Source: JAICMB01 sp035295125
GTDB taxonomy: Bacteria > Acidobacteriota > Terriglobia > Bryobacterales > Bryobacteraceae
Direction: 5' to 3'
Assembly (NCBI GenBank): GCA_035295125.1
Contig: DATGJP010000102.1
Location: forward strand, 62,001 to 126,000
DNA length: 64,000 bases
The notes beneath the pieces were generated by a model. That model was not told the DNA's origin. It saw only the letters and a list, made by a program, of their open reading frames with translations, and searched no databases. The number at the start of each line of letters is the position of its first letter. The first letter of the stretch is position 1. The translations under genes and the position numbers were made by a program. This document shows positions 1-7,936 of the stretch, piece after piece.

Positions 1-117
1 CGCGATCAGGAGCATGTGTTTGAGTTTTGTCACTCGAGAATCATGCGGCGTAGCGTGAGCGGCGTCCATTCCCCTGAACTGGGGAGTGATCAGGCGAGAA
101 GGTGAGAGTAGAATGAT

Positions 118-951
118 GTGGTGCCCGGGCCCTCGGACATCGTCAGCTTCGCCGAATTGCGTCGCATTCTGCGCTTGACGAACGACCTGCGCGATCTCCC
201 CCGCGGCTCTCTCGAACAACGCCGCTGGGCCTTACAGGGACTGTGCCACCTGGTGGGCGGCCAAATCGGCCTGTGGCTTGAACTCACCCTGGCGGAGGGC
301 GAGCGCATCCTCGTTTCCGGCGCGACCGACATTGGGTGGGGAAGCGACCGCGAGCGCCGCGCATATGTCAGCTATCTCGACGCACAGCCTCGCTCGATCG
401 ATCCGAGTCATGCTCCCCTGACGCGGCTGTTGCGCGATCGTCCATTCACCGCGACACGGCGCCAGGTGCTCGGCGACCGCGCCTGGTACGCCTCCGAGCA
501 CGTGCAGGAGTTTCGGCGCGCGGGGGGCGTCGATGACTTCATGTATTGCGGTCACCTGTCTTCCAACGGCGTCCAGGCCCACGGCATGTCCCTTCATCGT
601 CCATGGGGCGACCGGCCATTCTCGGAACGCGAGCGCCGTATCGTTGAGGCTTTCCATGCCGAAACCCGGTGGCTCTATGAGACGCCGAGCCCAGTCCCGG
701 AGCACCTTTTGGAGGATCTCCCACCGCGGCTCCGCCAGGTGCTGGTGCGGCTCGTGCGCGGGCTTGCGGAGAAGCAGGTGGCGGCGGAGTTAGGCATCAG
801 CCAAAGCACGGTCCACGACTATGTGAAGGCTCTTTATCGGCGATTTGGCGTTAACAGCCGGGGCGAGTTGCTGGCGGGGTTTATCGGGCCGGGTAAACGG
901 GCCGGGGCCCTTGTTGGGAACCCCGCGACGGCTGCTTCTGATGGTAGGTAA
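118..951 (+). CDS. LuxR-type HTH transcriptional regulator
   Basis: A 277-residue protein with a C-terminal LuxR/GerE-type helix-turn-helix at about residues 200-255. It starts at the LPPRLRQVL segment and continues through EKQVAAELGISQSTVHDYVK, the usual layout of this fold. The N-terminal 190 residues are a GAF/autoinducer-like sensory region that I cannot assign to a ligand. The start is a GTG at 118 (a second GTG follows at 121); an in-frame stop at 109-111 excludes an earlier start, and a weak AGGTGAGAG lies just upstream. It stands alone, 25 bp before the DUF433 gene, so its target is unknown. The family call is firm; the ligand is not known. Confidence 0.8.
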   Translation: MVPGPSDIVSFAELRRILRLTNDLRDLPRGSLEQRRWALQGLCHLVGGQIGLWLELTLAEGERILVSGATDIGWGSDRERRAYVSYLDAQPRSIDPSHAPLTRLLRDRPFTATRRQVLGDRAWYASEHVQEFRRAGGVDDFMYCGHLSSNGVQAHGMSLHRPWGDRPFSERERRIVEAFHAETRWLYETPSPVPEHLLEDLPPRLRQVLVRLVRGLAEKQVAAELGISQSTVHDYVKALYRRFGVNSRGELLAGFIGPGKRAGALVGNPATAASDGR

Positions 952-976
952 TGGCATACTTGTAGCCGAGGGTCAA

Positions 977-1198
977 ATGTCTTCCGTAGTCAGCAGAATC
1001 ACGATCGAGGCTGGTAAGCGGGGCGGGAATCCCTGTATTCGCGGCCTTCGTATTACCGTTTGGGATGTGCTGGGCTGGCTCGGTGCGGGCATGACTGAGG
1101 ACGAGATTCTGGACGAGCATCCGGATCTCGAGAAGGCCGACTTCCCCGCTGTCTATCAGTACGCTGCTGATGCTGGACGGCGGGCGAATATCGGGTGA
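977..1198 (+). CDS. DUF433 antitoxin
   Basis: A 73-residue DUF433 protein. The characteristic core is GGNPCIRGLRITVWDVL followed by GMTEDEILDEHPDLEKADF. DUF433 proteins are small winged-helix antitoxins that neutralise a PIN-like partner and usually autorepress. The stop codon overlaps the next start by four bases (GTGA), so the two genes are translationally coupled. The ATG at 977 was chosen because the family begins about ten residues before the ITIEAGKRGGNPCIRG segment; the longer upstream frame overlaps the regulator before it. Confidence 0.85.
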   Translation: MSSVVSRITIEAGKRGGNPCIRGLRITVWDVLGWLGAGMTEDEILDEHPDLEKADFPAVYQYAADAGRRANIG

Positions 1199-1554
1199 AC
1201 CTGCTCCTTGACGAGAACCTTTCACCTCGGCTGGTTGGGCGACTGATCACCCTATTTTCGGGCCTGAAGCACGTGCGGGATGTCGGTCTGCGCCAAGCCC
1301 GCGACGAAGAGATCTGGCTCTGGGCTAAGACCAACTCCCACATGATCATCACCACCGATGCCGACTTTGTGGCTATGAGTCAGGCACTCGGGCCCCCACC
1401 GAAAATCATCCACATTGAGCAATGCGACTTTCCGTTTCGGATCATTGAGGACCTGCTGCGCAGAAGTGCGGTCCTTATCACCGAGTTTCAGAAGAACGAA
1501 TTATCCGGCGTGTTGACGCTACGTGCGGGACCCTTGCCGCAATCTCGATGGTGA
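1195..1554 (+). CDS. DUF5615 PIN-like toxin
   Basis: A 119-residue member of the DUF5615 PIN-like family. The hallmark LLDENLSPRL at the N-terminus supplies the first acidic residues, and TTDADFVAMS at about residue 60 supplies the second acidic pair. These residues form the metal site of PIN-type ribonucleases. It starts with GTG inside the stop codon of the DUF433 gene. DUF433/DUF5615 pairs are predicted type II toxin-antitoxin modules; RNase activity here is inferred from family only. The key acidic residues are intact, so the module looks functional. Confidence 0.85.
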   Translation: MNLLLDENLSPRLVGRLITLFSGLKHVRDVGLRQARDEEIWLWAKTNSHMIITTDADFVAMSQALGPPPKIIHIEQCDFPFRIIEDLLRRSAVLITEFQKNELSGVLTLRAGPLPQSRW

Positions 1555-1577
1555 GCACACAACCTGGTGCAAATGAA

Positions 1578-1652
1578 TGGAGCGGGAGACGGGAATCGAA
1601 CCCGCAACCAACAGCTTGGAAGGCTGTGACTCTACCATTGAGTTACTCCCGC
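1578..1652 (-). tRNA. tRNA-Gly (anticodon TCC)
   Basis: On the minus strand the sequence folds as a complete cloverleaf. The acceptor stem is GCGGGAG/CTCCCGC, the anticodon loop CTTCCAA carries TCC, the T-arm contains GGTTCGATTCC, the discriminator is T, and CCA is encoded at 1578-1580. There is no intron and no variable arm. It lies between the toxin gene and the M56 gene. It is the only tRNA I found. Confidence 0.97.
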
Positions 1653-1687
1653 TTGCGGTGGCTTCCGAGGGCTTCTTCCATTCTACG

Positions 1688-3250
1688 TCACCGCAGGCGG
1701 AAGTTCACTGTGATTGTGGTGACCACTTCGACCGGGGCGCCGTTCAAGAGCGTCGGCTCGTAGCGCCAGCTTCGGACCGCATCCAGGGCGGCTTGCACGA
1801 GTTCACTGTCGGCCGTTTGGCTCAGGGGTTCCACAGACATTAAACTGCCGTCGATGCCGACTACGGCCCGCAATACAACGGAGCCTTCAACACCTTGCTG
1901 GCGGGCATGCTCGGGGTAAGTGGGATCGCTTTTGTATATCAGCTTCGTCGCCTGGACATTGCCGCCAACGCGGATGCGCTGAGGCGTTCCGGCGGTTTGG
2001 GGTTGGACGGCTGAGGTCGGGCGCGCGGCGATGACATCAACGCTCTCCTCGATCGTGCCGAGATCCAGGATCGCGCGAACCGGGAGGGTAGTTCCCGCCG
2101 TCACTGCGACCTCCGACTGGAAGAGCTTGAACCCACGCGCGCGCACCTCGACCCGGTATCGGCCCACCGGCAGATTGCGGAAGGCATAATTGCCGACGGC
2201 ATCGGCACGGGTCGCTTCCTTGTTCTTGGTGTCTAGTCCACTGGCGGTAACCGGCACGGACGGAATCACCGCGCCGCTCACATCGATCACGGTTCCCGAA
2301 ATGTTACCGACGGCTTGCGTTGACTGCGCACTCACGGTAGCGATGGGGATGATTACACAAAGCGCCGCTATCGCAATGCCCGCGACGATCTTGAGGGAGA
2401 GTGCCCGGCGGTTAGCATCCTGGTTGAGCAGATCTCGCAGCCGCTGCTGCAGATCCTGCGAACGGAAAAACGGAATCGTCATGGCGAGTTCATTTCCTTT
2501 TGATTGCATTGCTGTTGCTATGCCGAGCAGATGTTCGGCGTATACGGAACACTTCGTTCCGCGATTGATGACGGCATCGTCGCAGGCTCGCTCACGTTCG
2601 CGGCGTAGCTGGAGCGATGCAAACCAGGCCAGGGGGTGAAACCAATAAACAGCACAGGCGATGCTCGCCAGTAACTGGGTCAGGCAGTCGTGGCGTTCAA
2701 TATGCGCAAGTTCGTGCGCCAGCACCACGGTTAGTCTTTCGATGGGCCACGCATCGGCACCTTGCGGCATGAGAATGATGGGACGAAAGATGCCGGTTGT
2801 GACTGGAACGGTAATGTCGGCGCTACGTTGAACGCGAACCCTGCGGGATGTGGCGATCGGCTCCACTCGCCAAGGGCCAGGTTCGGAACGTCGCACCAGG
2901 CGACTTGCACGCAGCCACCCCAGCAGCAACCAAGCGCCGGACGCCCCCATACCGGCGTACCAGACCCAGGACCAATGCCACGTCATATGCCGCCGAGTTG
3001 TGGTAGGGGTTCGAATCATCGTGGCAGCGGGCGCGCTGCTCGGCACGGGCGCGACTCGCGTGACTTGGGAATCCGGCAGGACCTGCCACTTTGGCGCGAC
3101 CAGCGACATTACCGGGAGCGCGAGGACACCACAAACCGCCAGCGTCCATATCAGGTGCCGCACCGCTGCCGAGGTGTTACGGAAAAGGGTGGTGAGGGCC
3201 GACGCAACGCCGAGGATTACGGTCGCTTTGAGAAGAAGAATAATGCTCAT
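1688..3250 (-). CDS. M56-family membrane metallopeptidase with CarboxypepD_reg and TonB-like domains
   Basis: A 520-residue BlaR1/MecR1-type membrane protease. Hydrophobic segments lie at about 1-20, 34-52 and 95-112. The zinc motif HELAH is at 179-183 and is followed by a lipophilic stretch and CACDDAV-like residues. After a transmembrane segment near 290 there is a carboxypeptidase regulatory-like beta domain (about 315-400) with GTVIDVSGAVIPSVPV. A C-terminal TonB-like domain (about 430-520) has DPTYPEHARQQGVEGSVVL. The penicillin-binding sensor domain of classical BlaR1 is absent, so the signal is unlikely to be a beta-lactam bound there. It follows the BlaI gene with two bases between them, so the two form one operon. 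The expected role is cleaving the BlaI-type repressor in response to an envelope signal. Confidence 0.85.
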   Translation of the reverse strand: MSIILLLKATVILGVASALTTLFRNTSAAVRHLIWTLAVCGVLALPVMSLVAPKWQVLPDSQVTRVAPVPSSAPAATMIRTPTTTRRHMTWHWSWVWYAGMGASGAWLLLGWLRASRLVRRSEPGPWRVEPIATSRRVRVQRSADITVPVTTGIFRPIILMPQGADAWPIERLTVVLAHELAHIERHDCLTQLLASIACAVYWFHPLAWFASLQLRRERERACDDAVINRGTKCSVYAEHLLGIATAMQSKGNELAMTIPFFRSQDLQQRLRDLLNQDANRRALSLKIVAGIAIAALCVIIPIATVSAQSTQAVGNISGTVIDVSGAVIPSVPVTASGLDTKNKEATRADAVGNYAFRNLPVGRYRVEVRARGFKLFQSEVAVTAGTTLPVRAILDLGTIEESVDVIAARPTSAVQPQTAGTPQRIRVGGNVQATKLIYKSDPTYPEHARQQGVEGSVVLRAVVGIDGSLMSVEPLSQTADSELVQAALDAVRSWRYEPTLLNGAPVEVVTTITVNFRLR

Positions 3251-3252
3251 TT

Positions 3253-3651
3253 CTACCTGCCTTCGGTCTTGGCTTTCTCGATCAGTTCCGCCATGCGGTC
3301 GAGATCTTCTTTCGACAGTGTTACGGCCGAGCGGTCCAGGAGGGCGGCCATTACCTGTTCAGCGGAGCCATTGAAAAACGTGTCAACCAGGTGCCGCAGC
3401 GCCGAGCGCTTAGCGCGTTCGGGCGCTAGGGTTGGAACGTAAACGTAGCGGAGCGACTCCTCCACATGCTTCAAATGGCCTTTCTCCTCGAGGATTCGCA
3501 GCTTCGCGCGGATCGCGGAATAGCTCGGGCGATCGGGCAACGCTTCGTGAACTTCGGCGGCAGTAGCTCGTCCGCGGCGGTATATGACATCCATGATCTG
3601 CCGCTCGCGGCGGCTCAGAGTGGGTTGGCGATCGCCTTCTGCTGCTTTCAT
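3253..3651 (-). CDS. BlaI/MecI/CopY-family transcriptional repressor
   Basis: A 132-residue winged-helix repressor. It has the family pattern LSRRERQIMDVIYRRGRATAAEV, then SAIRAKLRILEEKGHLKH in the recognition helix and wing. The C-terminal half (LVDTFFNGSAEQVMAALLD) is the dimerisation and cleavage region typical of BlaI. It precedes the M56 protease gene in the same transcript. A perfect inverted repeat lies directly upstream, which suggests autorepression relieved by the protease. The family call is secure. Confidence 0.9.
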   Translation of the reverse strand: MKAAEGDRQPTLSRRERQIMDVIYRRGRATAAEVHEALPDRPSYSAIRAKLRILEEKGHLKHVEESLRYVYVPTLAPERAKRSALRHLVDTFFNGSAEQVMAALLDRSAVTLSKEDLDRMAELIEKAKTEGR

Positions 3652-3657
3652 AGCAAC

Positions 3658-3675
3658 GTGCTACAAAAATAGCAC
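3658..3675 (-). promoter_or_regulatory. Candidate BlaI-type operator
   Basis: A perfect inverted repeat, GTGCTA-N6-TAGCAC, ends 6 bp upstream of the repressor start codon. BlaI/MecI operators are short dyads built on TACA/TGTA half-sites, and the central CTACA here fits that. The position overlapping the leader of the blaI-like gene is what an autoregulated operator would show. Confidence 0.5.
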
Positions 3676-3753
3676 CAGCGCGAATCGCCGTCAAGCCCCC
3701 TTTTTGTAAAATCAAGTGATCTGCCGATTCGCTCAGAATTCTCTACCTTAGCT

Positions 3754-5814
3754 TTGTGCCTGCTCGCCGCGACACAGCCGTTATCCGCCGTCACGGCGGT
3801 GCCCGCGGGCGCCCTGGTGCGGTATAAAGCGAACTACTTCAACCTGGCGCAGAAGCGGCTCCGTTTCACTCCGCGCGGGACGGATGCCTACGATCTGACG
3901 GTCGGTCCCAACCGCAATTCCATCGAGGGCGGCAGCGCGGCCGGTAAGCCTACCGATGCTCGCGGCTACAGTTGGCGGATGCCGCTGGCGTTCCAGTTCG
4001 CCTATGGGGGGAAGATCTGGGATGAAGTCTACGTCAATCTGAACGGCAGCCTGAGCTTCGGAGTGCCAGAGGCTGTTACGTACCCGGAACGCGAGACCTG
4101 GCCGGATGGAACGATGCGCTCCATGGCATCAATCTTCGACGTGCGCGCCATTTCGGGCGAGCGGCCCATGATCGTTCCACTTTGGGGACTGAATTCGGCT
4201 GACTCGACCCACATCTACACGCATTCGAGCCGCAAGGATTTCGTTGTCACCTGGCGAGCCGTCCGATACCAGGCCGCCCATGAGGGCTACGACCCGCTTG
4301 GCGAAAGCGTCTTTCAGGTCCGGCTGGGGCGGGATGGATCCATCGAGTTCCGGTACGGTACGGTTGCGGAGAAGGACGGGATTGTCGGACTTTTCTGCGG
4401 CCGGAATTCCGCCGGCAAAGTTCTTGACCGCCTCGATGTTCCGCCGCATCCAAATCTGCGTCCTGAGGTCGATATCCGGCGTGTCGAGGTCGAGGAGCGC
4501 GGCATCGACGTGCGGTTTTCGCTCACGCTTGCCGGTCCCTTGCCGCCCAAATTGGCCGAAGGCAATCTGCTCTACGGCATTGCCACCATGACCAAGGGAG
4601 AAGGGAACGTGATGCGTCTGACCGTCGATTCGAGCGGCGCAAAAAGCGACCCATTCTGCGTCGTCATCAATCCACGCGATCAAGTCACGGGAACGGACTG
4701 CGTTGCGAGCATGATCGCCATCCCAGGCAACCGGTCGATCGAGTTTTATCTTCCCAAAATCGCGCTGAAAGATCCGTCCCGATTCGAGTGGAAGGCTGAA
4801 ATCTCGGGAACTGGCAGTGCAACTCCGTTGGCCGGCACCGGTGAGATGCGTCCTGTCGCTCTCAGCAGCACACCGTTCGGTTTCGATCTGAGCCGTAATG
4901 GCCATTTCACGGTTGGCAACGTTTACGAGATCTTCGCGTATCCGTTCCTTGCCAAGTCGCGTTCTGTCACGTTCCAGGAAATCTATAAACAATGCTCCGC
5001 CGATGATGACCTGGCCATCGCGTTAACGGACTTTCGCATCGACGATATCTATGATCATGGCGCAAGCAACGGCGCCGGCAACGAAGAAGGCGAGCCGCTC
5101 AAATTGTTCAACTCTCCTAAATTGCAACAGGCCGCCGGACCGGTCTTTATCGGCCCGCGATTCCGGGAGGTCATTGAGGCCGGCGGGCGCACGTTTCGAC
5201 ATTATGCGTTTGCAACGGCCTGGGGAGCGCACGAAATGACGCACCGCTGGGTCGCGGCGCTCCGCTGGAAAGCTGAGAATCCTACTGCGCTGCTCGACAT
5301 GGTTCAACAGTGGCACTGGAATCCTTTGCTTTATACGCCGGTTGTGACCCCTGTGGCATCTTATTTTGCTGATTCACCATATCCCGAGCCCTCGATTATG
5401 GGCGGGATGACAATCGAAAACCTGCCGGATGGAAGTGCCCACAGCGTCTTCGCTCAGCCGGGCGCCCCATCGGGACTCTGCGCCCTCGATCTCTACTCGA
5501 TGGGCTTAATCGGTCCGAATGAGGTTCCAGATACGTGGTTCATCGCAGGTTCGGTTCCGGACGGGAAAGGCGGTCTGAAGGGCGGCGACGCCGAGACGGT
5601 CACCATCGCCGACATTATCGCAGCCAATGGCCCTCGCAAGCCACCCGCGAAAGACGCGCAGCACCAGTTTAAATTCGAAATCTACCTGCTTCACGAGGAT
5701 GGCCGTCCGCCCGACCCGGCTAAGCTGGCGCAGGCGCGCGGTATCGAGGCTTCGATTGTTCAATACTTCACAATTGCGACCAATGGACGGATGACGGTGA
5801 CGCCCACCCGTTAA
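3754..5814 (+). CDS. Secreted protein with a metallopeptidase-like HEMTH motif
   Basis: About 686 residues, probably exported. The last third carries HEMTH (about residues 493-497), matching the HExxH zinc motif. It is followed by a LYSMGLIGP segment near residue 580 that could serve as a Met-turn-like element. The N-terminal 380 residues are beta-rich and of no family I recognise. The start is uncertain: TTG at 3754 leaves no basic n-region, while the frame is open upstream to at least 3706, and a non-canonical CTG at 3721 would give LPIRSEF before the hydrophobic LALCLLAA stretch. It is a single-gene unit. The peptidase function is inferred from the motif only; I cannot name the third zinc ligand. 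Confidence 0.6.
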   Translation: MCLLAATQPLSAVTAVPAGALVRYKANYFNLAQKRLRFTPRGTDAYDLTVGPNRNSIEGGSAAGKPTDARGYSWRMPLAFQFAYGGKIWDEVYVNLNGSLSFGVPEAVTYPERETWPDGTMRSMASIFDVRAISGERPMIVPLWGLNSADSTHIYTHSSRKDFVVTWRAVRYQAAHEGYDPLGESVFQVRLGRDGSIEFRYGTVAEKDGIVGLFCGRNSAGKVLDRLDVPPHPNLRPEVDIRRVEVEERGIDVRFSLTLAGPLPPKLAEGNLLYGIATMTKGEGNVMRLTVDSSGAKSDPFCVVINPRDQVTGTDCVASMIAIPGNRSIEFYLPKIALKDPSRFEWKAEISGTGSATPLAGTGEMRPVALSSTPFGFDLSRNGHFTVGNVYEIFAYPFLAKSRSVTFQEIYKQCSADDDLAIALTDFRIDDIYDHGASNGAGNEEGEPLKLFNSPKLQQAAGPVFIGPRFREVIEAGGRTFRHYAFATAWGAHEMTHRWVAALRWKAENPTALLDMVQQWHWNPLLYTPVVTPVASYFADSPYPEPSIMGGMTIENLPDGSAHSVFAQPGAPSGLCALDLYSMGLIGPNEVPDTWFIAGSVPDGKGGLKGGDAETVTIADIIAANGPRKPPAKDAQHQFKFEIYLLHEDGRPPDPAKLAQARGIEASIVQYFTIATNGRMTVTPTR

Positions 5815-5915
5815 CCTATTGTGTTTACTAATTCGTAATACCACAATATACGGTAGAACGGTAGAAAACATTTGACAGACCGAGTAAGCCATCTTATGAT
5901 GAAAACATCACTGAG

Positions 5916-6098
5916 AAAGGAGGTGGTCCAGTCTAAAATTTATGAGTACTGGTAGTAGTTGTCCTAACACATCCACGCGTGAGGTGGCCGACTCTTAAAG
6001 TCGACCGTTGATAACGTTCAGGTTTCGTTCAGTGACGAGGCCGCTGTTCCTGTGGACCGGCCTGCCTCACCGCGCGAGATACTAATAGGCTACCGAAC
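5916..6098 (+). ncRNA. Candidate structured RNA or leader upstream of rpmE
   Basis: This stretch has no convincing gene but has nested complementary segments. GGTAG (5951-5955) pairs with CTACC (6090-6094). Inside that, CGC-GTGAGG (5976-5984) pairs with CCTCAC-GCG (6065-6074, one bulge). Inside that, GGCCG (5986-5990) pairs with CGGCC (6058-6062). The 5' end has AAAGGAGGTGGTCC, almost the full complement of a 16S rRNA 3' tail. Two tiny frames (from 5898 and 5942) overlap it and could be leader peptides. A strong hairpin follows directly at 6099. Strand and ends are guesses, and I do not recognise a named RNA family. Confidence 0.35.
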
Positions 6099-6149
6099 AA
6101 CCCCCGCGACCCGGACGATCCGTCTTACGGAGCCCCAGTCGCGGGGGTT
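6099..6149 (+). terminator. GC-rich hairpin before rpmE
   Basis: A 12-bp perfect stem, AACCCCCGCGAC (6099-6110) with GTCGCGGGGGTT (6138-6149), around a 27-nt loop. There is no clear U-tract afterwards (CGCATTTGG), so it is either a weak or bidirectional terminator or the 3' domain of the preceding candidate RNA. Confidence 0.5.
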
Positions 6150-6162
6150 CGCATTTGGATGT

Positions 6163-6168
6163 TAGAAT
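6163..6168 (+). promoter_or_regulatory. rpmE: Candidate -10 box of rpmE
   Basis: TAGAAT, a good match to the sigma-70 -10 consensus, lies 31 bp upstream of the rpmE ATG and just after the GC-rich hairpin. I see no clear -35 element. Confidence 0.4.
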
Positions 6169-6199
6169 AGAAATTCACGAAAGGACCCTTCGAACCCCC

Positions 6200-6451
6200 A
6201 TGAAAGCCGGCATTCACCCCGCCTATAACGAAATCAACATCATCTGCGCCTGCGGGAACTCCTTTAAAACGCGCTCGACACACAAGGGCGACATCCGCGT
6301 GGAAATCTGCTCAAACTGCCATCCGTTTATGACCGGCCGCCAGAAGCTTGTAGATACGGAAGGCCGCGTAGACCGCTTCCAGAAGAAGTTCCAGAAGACA
6401 CGCGAAATCCAGGCGGCCGCGAAGAAGAAGAAAGAACTTGTAGCGAAGTAA
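6200..6451 (+). CDS. rpmE: 50S ribosomal protein L31 (zinc-binding form)
   Basis: An 83-residue L31. It starts MKAGIHPAYNEINIICACGN and has CACG followed by CSNCHPFMTG, the four-cysteine zinc site of the C+ (zinc) form of the protein. The basic tail AAAKKKKELVAK is typical. The ATG at 6200 was chosen because the family begins with MKxxIHP; the longer frame upstream has no homologous sequence. It binds near the central protuberance of the large subunit. The zinc form is often replaced by a zinc-free paralogue under zinc shortage, and no such paralogue lies in this window. Confidence 0.96.
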   Translation: MKAGIHPAYNEINIICACGNSFKTRSTHKGDIRVEICSNCHPFMTGRQKLVDTEGRVDRFQKKFQKTREIQAAAKKKKELVAK

Positions 6452-6463
6452 GCTACTTCTTTT
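6445..6463. terminator. Terminator hairpin shared by convergent genes
   Basis: GAAGTA-AGC-TACTTC followed by TTTT. The stem covers the stop codon of rpmE and the last codons of the convergent minus-strand gene, so the two genes end on opposite sides of one hairpin. The U-tract favours termination of rpmE. Confidence 0.5.
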
Positions 6464-6854
6464 GCTGCTGTTCCCTGGCGCGCTGGTGCTCGACGATGAT
6501 CTTGTCGTATTCGGGCCGCTGGACGTCCGACAGGAAGGCCTTTACCCGATTCTGATGATCCTCACGGATTGATTTGATCTCGGCATCGCTGCGCCGGTGC
6601 GCCTCGTCGAACCGCGCGCGTGTTTCGTCCAGCGCCGAGTTCAGTTGCTGCACCTGCGTTGTGCTCAGTTTGAGCCGGGTCTGCATTTCGTTGAGGTACT
6701 GACGGCGCCAGTCCTCATGACTCGGCGGCTTCTGAACGTCTCGGCCATTGACCGCGGGTGGTGCGTAAAGACGATACGCAAAGACTCCGGCTGCGCCCCC
6801 CGCCAGGAAAAGCAACACCAGGTAGAGCGCAATCAGAAGATTTGAACGCTTCAT
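6453..6854 (-). CDS. Spy/CpxP-like periplasmic helical protein, membrane-anchored
   Basis: A 133-residue protein with one N-terminal transmembrane segment (about residues 8-28). An all-helical charged region follows, with LKLSTTQVQQLNSALDETRARF and a long basic/acidic coiled coil to the C-terminus. This is the layout of the Spy/CpxP/heavy-metal-resistance (LTXXQ-like) group of periplasmic chaperone-sensors. It is the third gene of the sigma factor operon and ends two bases from the convergent rpmE. A role in sensing envelope stress is inferred from family and position. Confidence 0.6.
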   Translation of the reverse strand: MKRSNLLIALYLVLLFLAGGAAGVFAYRLYAPPAVNGRDVQKPPSHEDWRRQYLNEMQTRLKLSTTQVQQLNSALDETRARFDEAHRRSDAEIKSIREDHQNRVKAFLSDVQRPEYDKIIVEHQRAREQQQKK

Positions 6855-6869
6855 TCGTGAGCCTCGGCC

Positions 6870-7193
6870 CTACCTTCCGCCCCCGTGCAGCTCCGCTTCG
6901 GGCTCGAGCGACGTAATGGTGTCTAGCGGGTGCGACTCGGCAAGCACATCCACATAGGACCCGGTGATATGATTCGGCCGGCGTGCGACCGTGGCGCCGC
7001 CTACCAGGATGCAAACTCCCAGGGCGCCGGCCAGTGCCAGCTTGGTCATCTTCTGAAGACGGAAGACGAACGTGCGACGGGCATCGATAGCGCTCCAGAG
7101 TTTCGGCGTAAACGACGCACTCGGCTCGAAGTCAGGTGTCGCTTCCCGATAGGCCCTAAACAACGCATCTAATTCCTGATCCATCTTGTCCAT
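6870..7193 (-). CDS. Small single-pass membrane protein, possible anti-sigma factor
   Basis: A 107-residue protein. The N-terminal cytoplasmic stretch (about 45 residues) holds DQELDALFRAYREATPDFEPS, then there is one transmembrane helix (about 50-68) and a short periplasmic tail. It follows the sigma factor gene by 23 bp and has no zinc (HxxxCxxC) anti-sigma motif. Many ECF sigma factors are paired with a membrane protein of this size and topology, so an anti-sigma role is the natural guess, but no domain proves it. The ATG at 7193 was preferred to the adjacent GTG at 7196. Confidence 0.55.
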   Translation of the reverse strand: MDKMDQELDALFRAYREATPDFEPSASFTPKLWSAIDARRTFVFRLQKMTKLALAGALGVCILVGGATVARRPNHITGSYVDVLAESHPLDTITSLEPEAELHGGGR

Positions 7194-7216
7194 CACAGTT
7201 TCTCCAACCGCATACC

Positions 7217-7807
7217 TTACTTTTTCTTGGTGCTTTCCGCGATCTGCGCCTGCTCTACCGCGAACGCTTTCAAGACTCTTTGCCTGGCCCGAAACAATCG
7301 GACCTTCAGCGCGTTTTCCTTAACCCGATAGATCTTCTCTAGTTCTTTCAGTGAAAGGCCTTCAACTTCCTTCAATTTCAGAAGAATCCGGTCTTCCGCA
7401 GACAACGACTCTAAGAGAGAGTCTACCAATTCTCTAACCTGCACATGGCGCTGGTTCTCGCCGCTGGCTTTGCCACCGGCGGCCGCATCCGCCATCAGAA
7501 CCTGCTGCTCAGAGAGGTCCGCCATTCTCGATTCATTTCGCCGTCGTTGCTTGCGCAGGTAATCATACGACGCGTTCTGCGTCAGCCGATACAGCCACGG
7601 CTCGAAAACCTCGGGCGTGCGCAACTGGTCCAACGAATAATACAAGCGGAGGAAAACCTCCTGAGCTACATCTTCAACATCCTCGGGCCGCCCGATGAGG
7701 CGGGCGATAGTGCCCATAATCCGCTTCCGGTAGGCTGCCACAATCTGGTTGAATGCAGTATCGTCGCCAGACTGCGCGCGTTGTATCTGCTCGAAATCAA
7801 CCAGCAT
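7217..7807 (-). CDS. ECF-type RNA polymerase sigma factor
   Basis: A 196-residue sigma-70 family protein. Region 2 has DTAFNQIVAAYRKRI through EDVEDVAQEVFLRLYYSL and the PWLYRLTQNASYDYLRKQRR segment. Region 4 has LSAEDRILLKLKEVEGLSL followed by a helix-turn-helix (KELEKIYRVKENALKVRLFR). It heads a three-gene minus-strand operon with a small membrane protein and a Spy-like protein, which suggests an envelope-stress regulon. The start is ATG with upstream noncoding sequence. Confidence 0.9.
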   Translation of the reverse strand: MLVDFEQIQRAQSGDDTAFNQIVAAYRKRIMGTIARLIGRPEDVEDVAQEVFLRLYYSLDQLRTPEVFEPWLYRLTQNASYDYLRKQRRRNESRMADLSEQQVLMADAAAGGKASGENQRHVQVRELVDSLLESLSAEDRILLKLKEVEGLSLKELEKIYRVKENALKVRLFRARQRVLKAFAVEQAQIAESTKKK

Positions 7808-7936
7808 GCGGCTCGTAGAGCCGGCGGCCTTCCGAAGGTGTCTCTATGTAAGAAAGGCGCACCGGCAAATAGTTAGGTTACAAGGGCTTAGGGTCGAACA
7901 CAAACTTTGGTTCGCCGAGACAATCTGAAGCTTGTC

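Noticed and set aside
1548..1843. Small plus-strand frames over the tRNA region
   Set aside because: They translate the tRNA and the 3' end of the M56 gene in other frames and have no domain.
5916..5929. AAAGGAGGTGGTCC as a fragment of 16S rRNA on the minus strand, and TACTAATAGG near 6079 as a 23S 3' end
   Set aside because: The sequence between shows no rRNA similarity and the matches are about 10-14 bases long, so an rRNA remnant is not supported.
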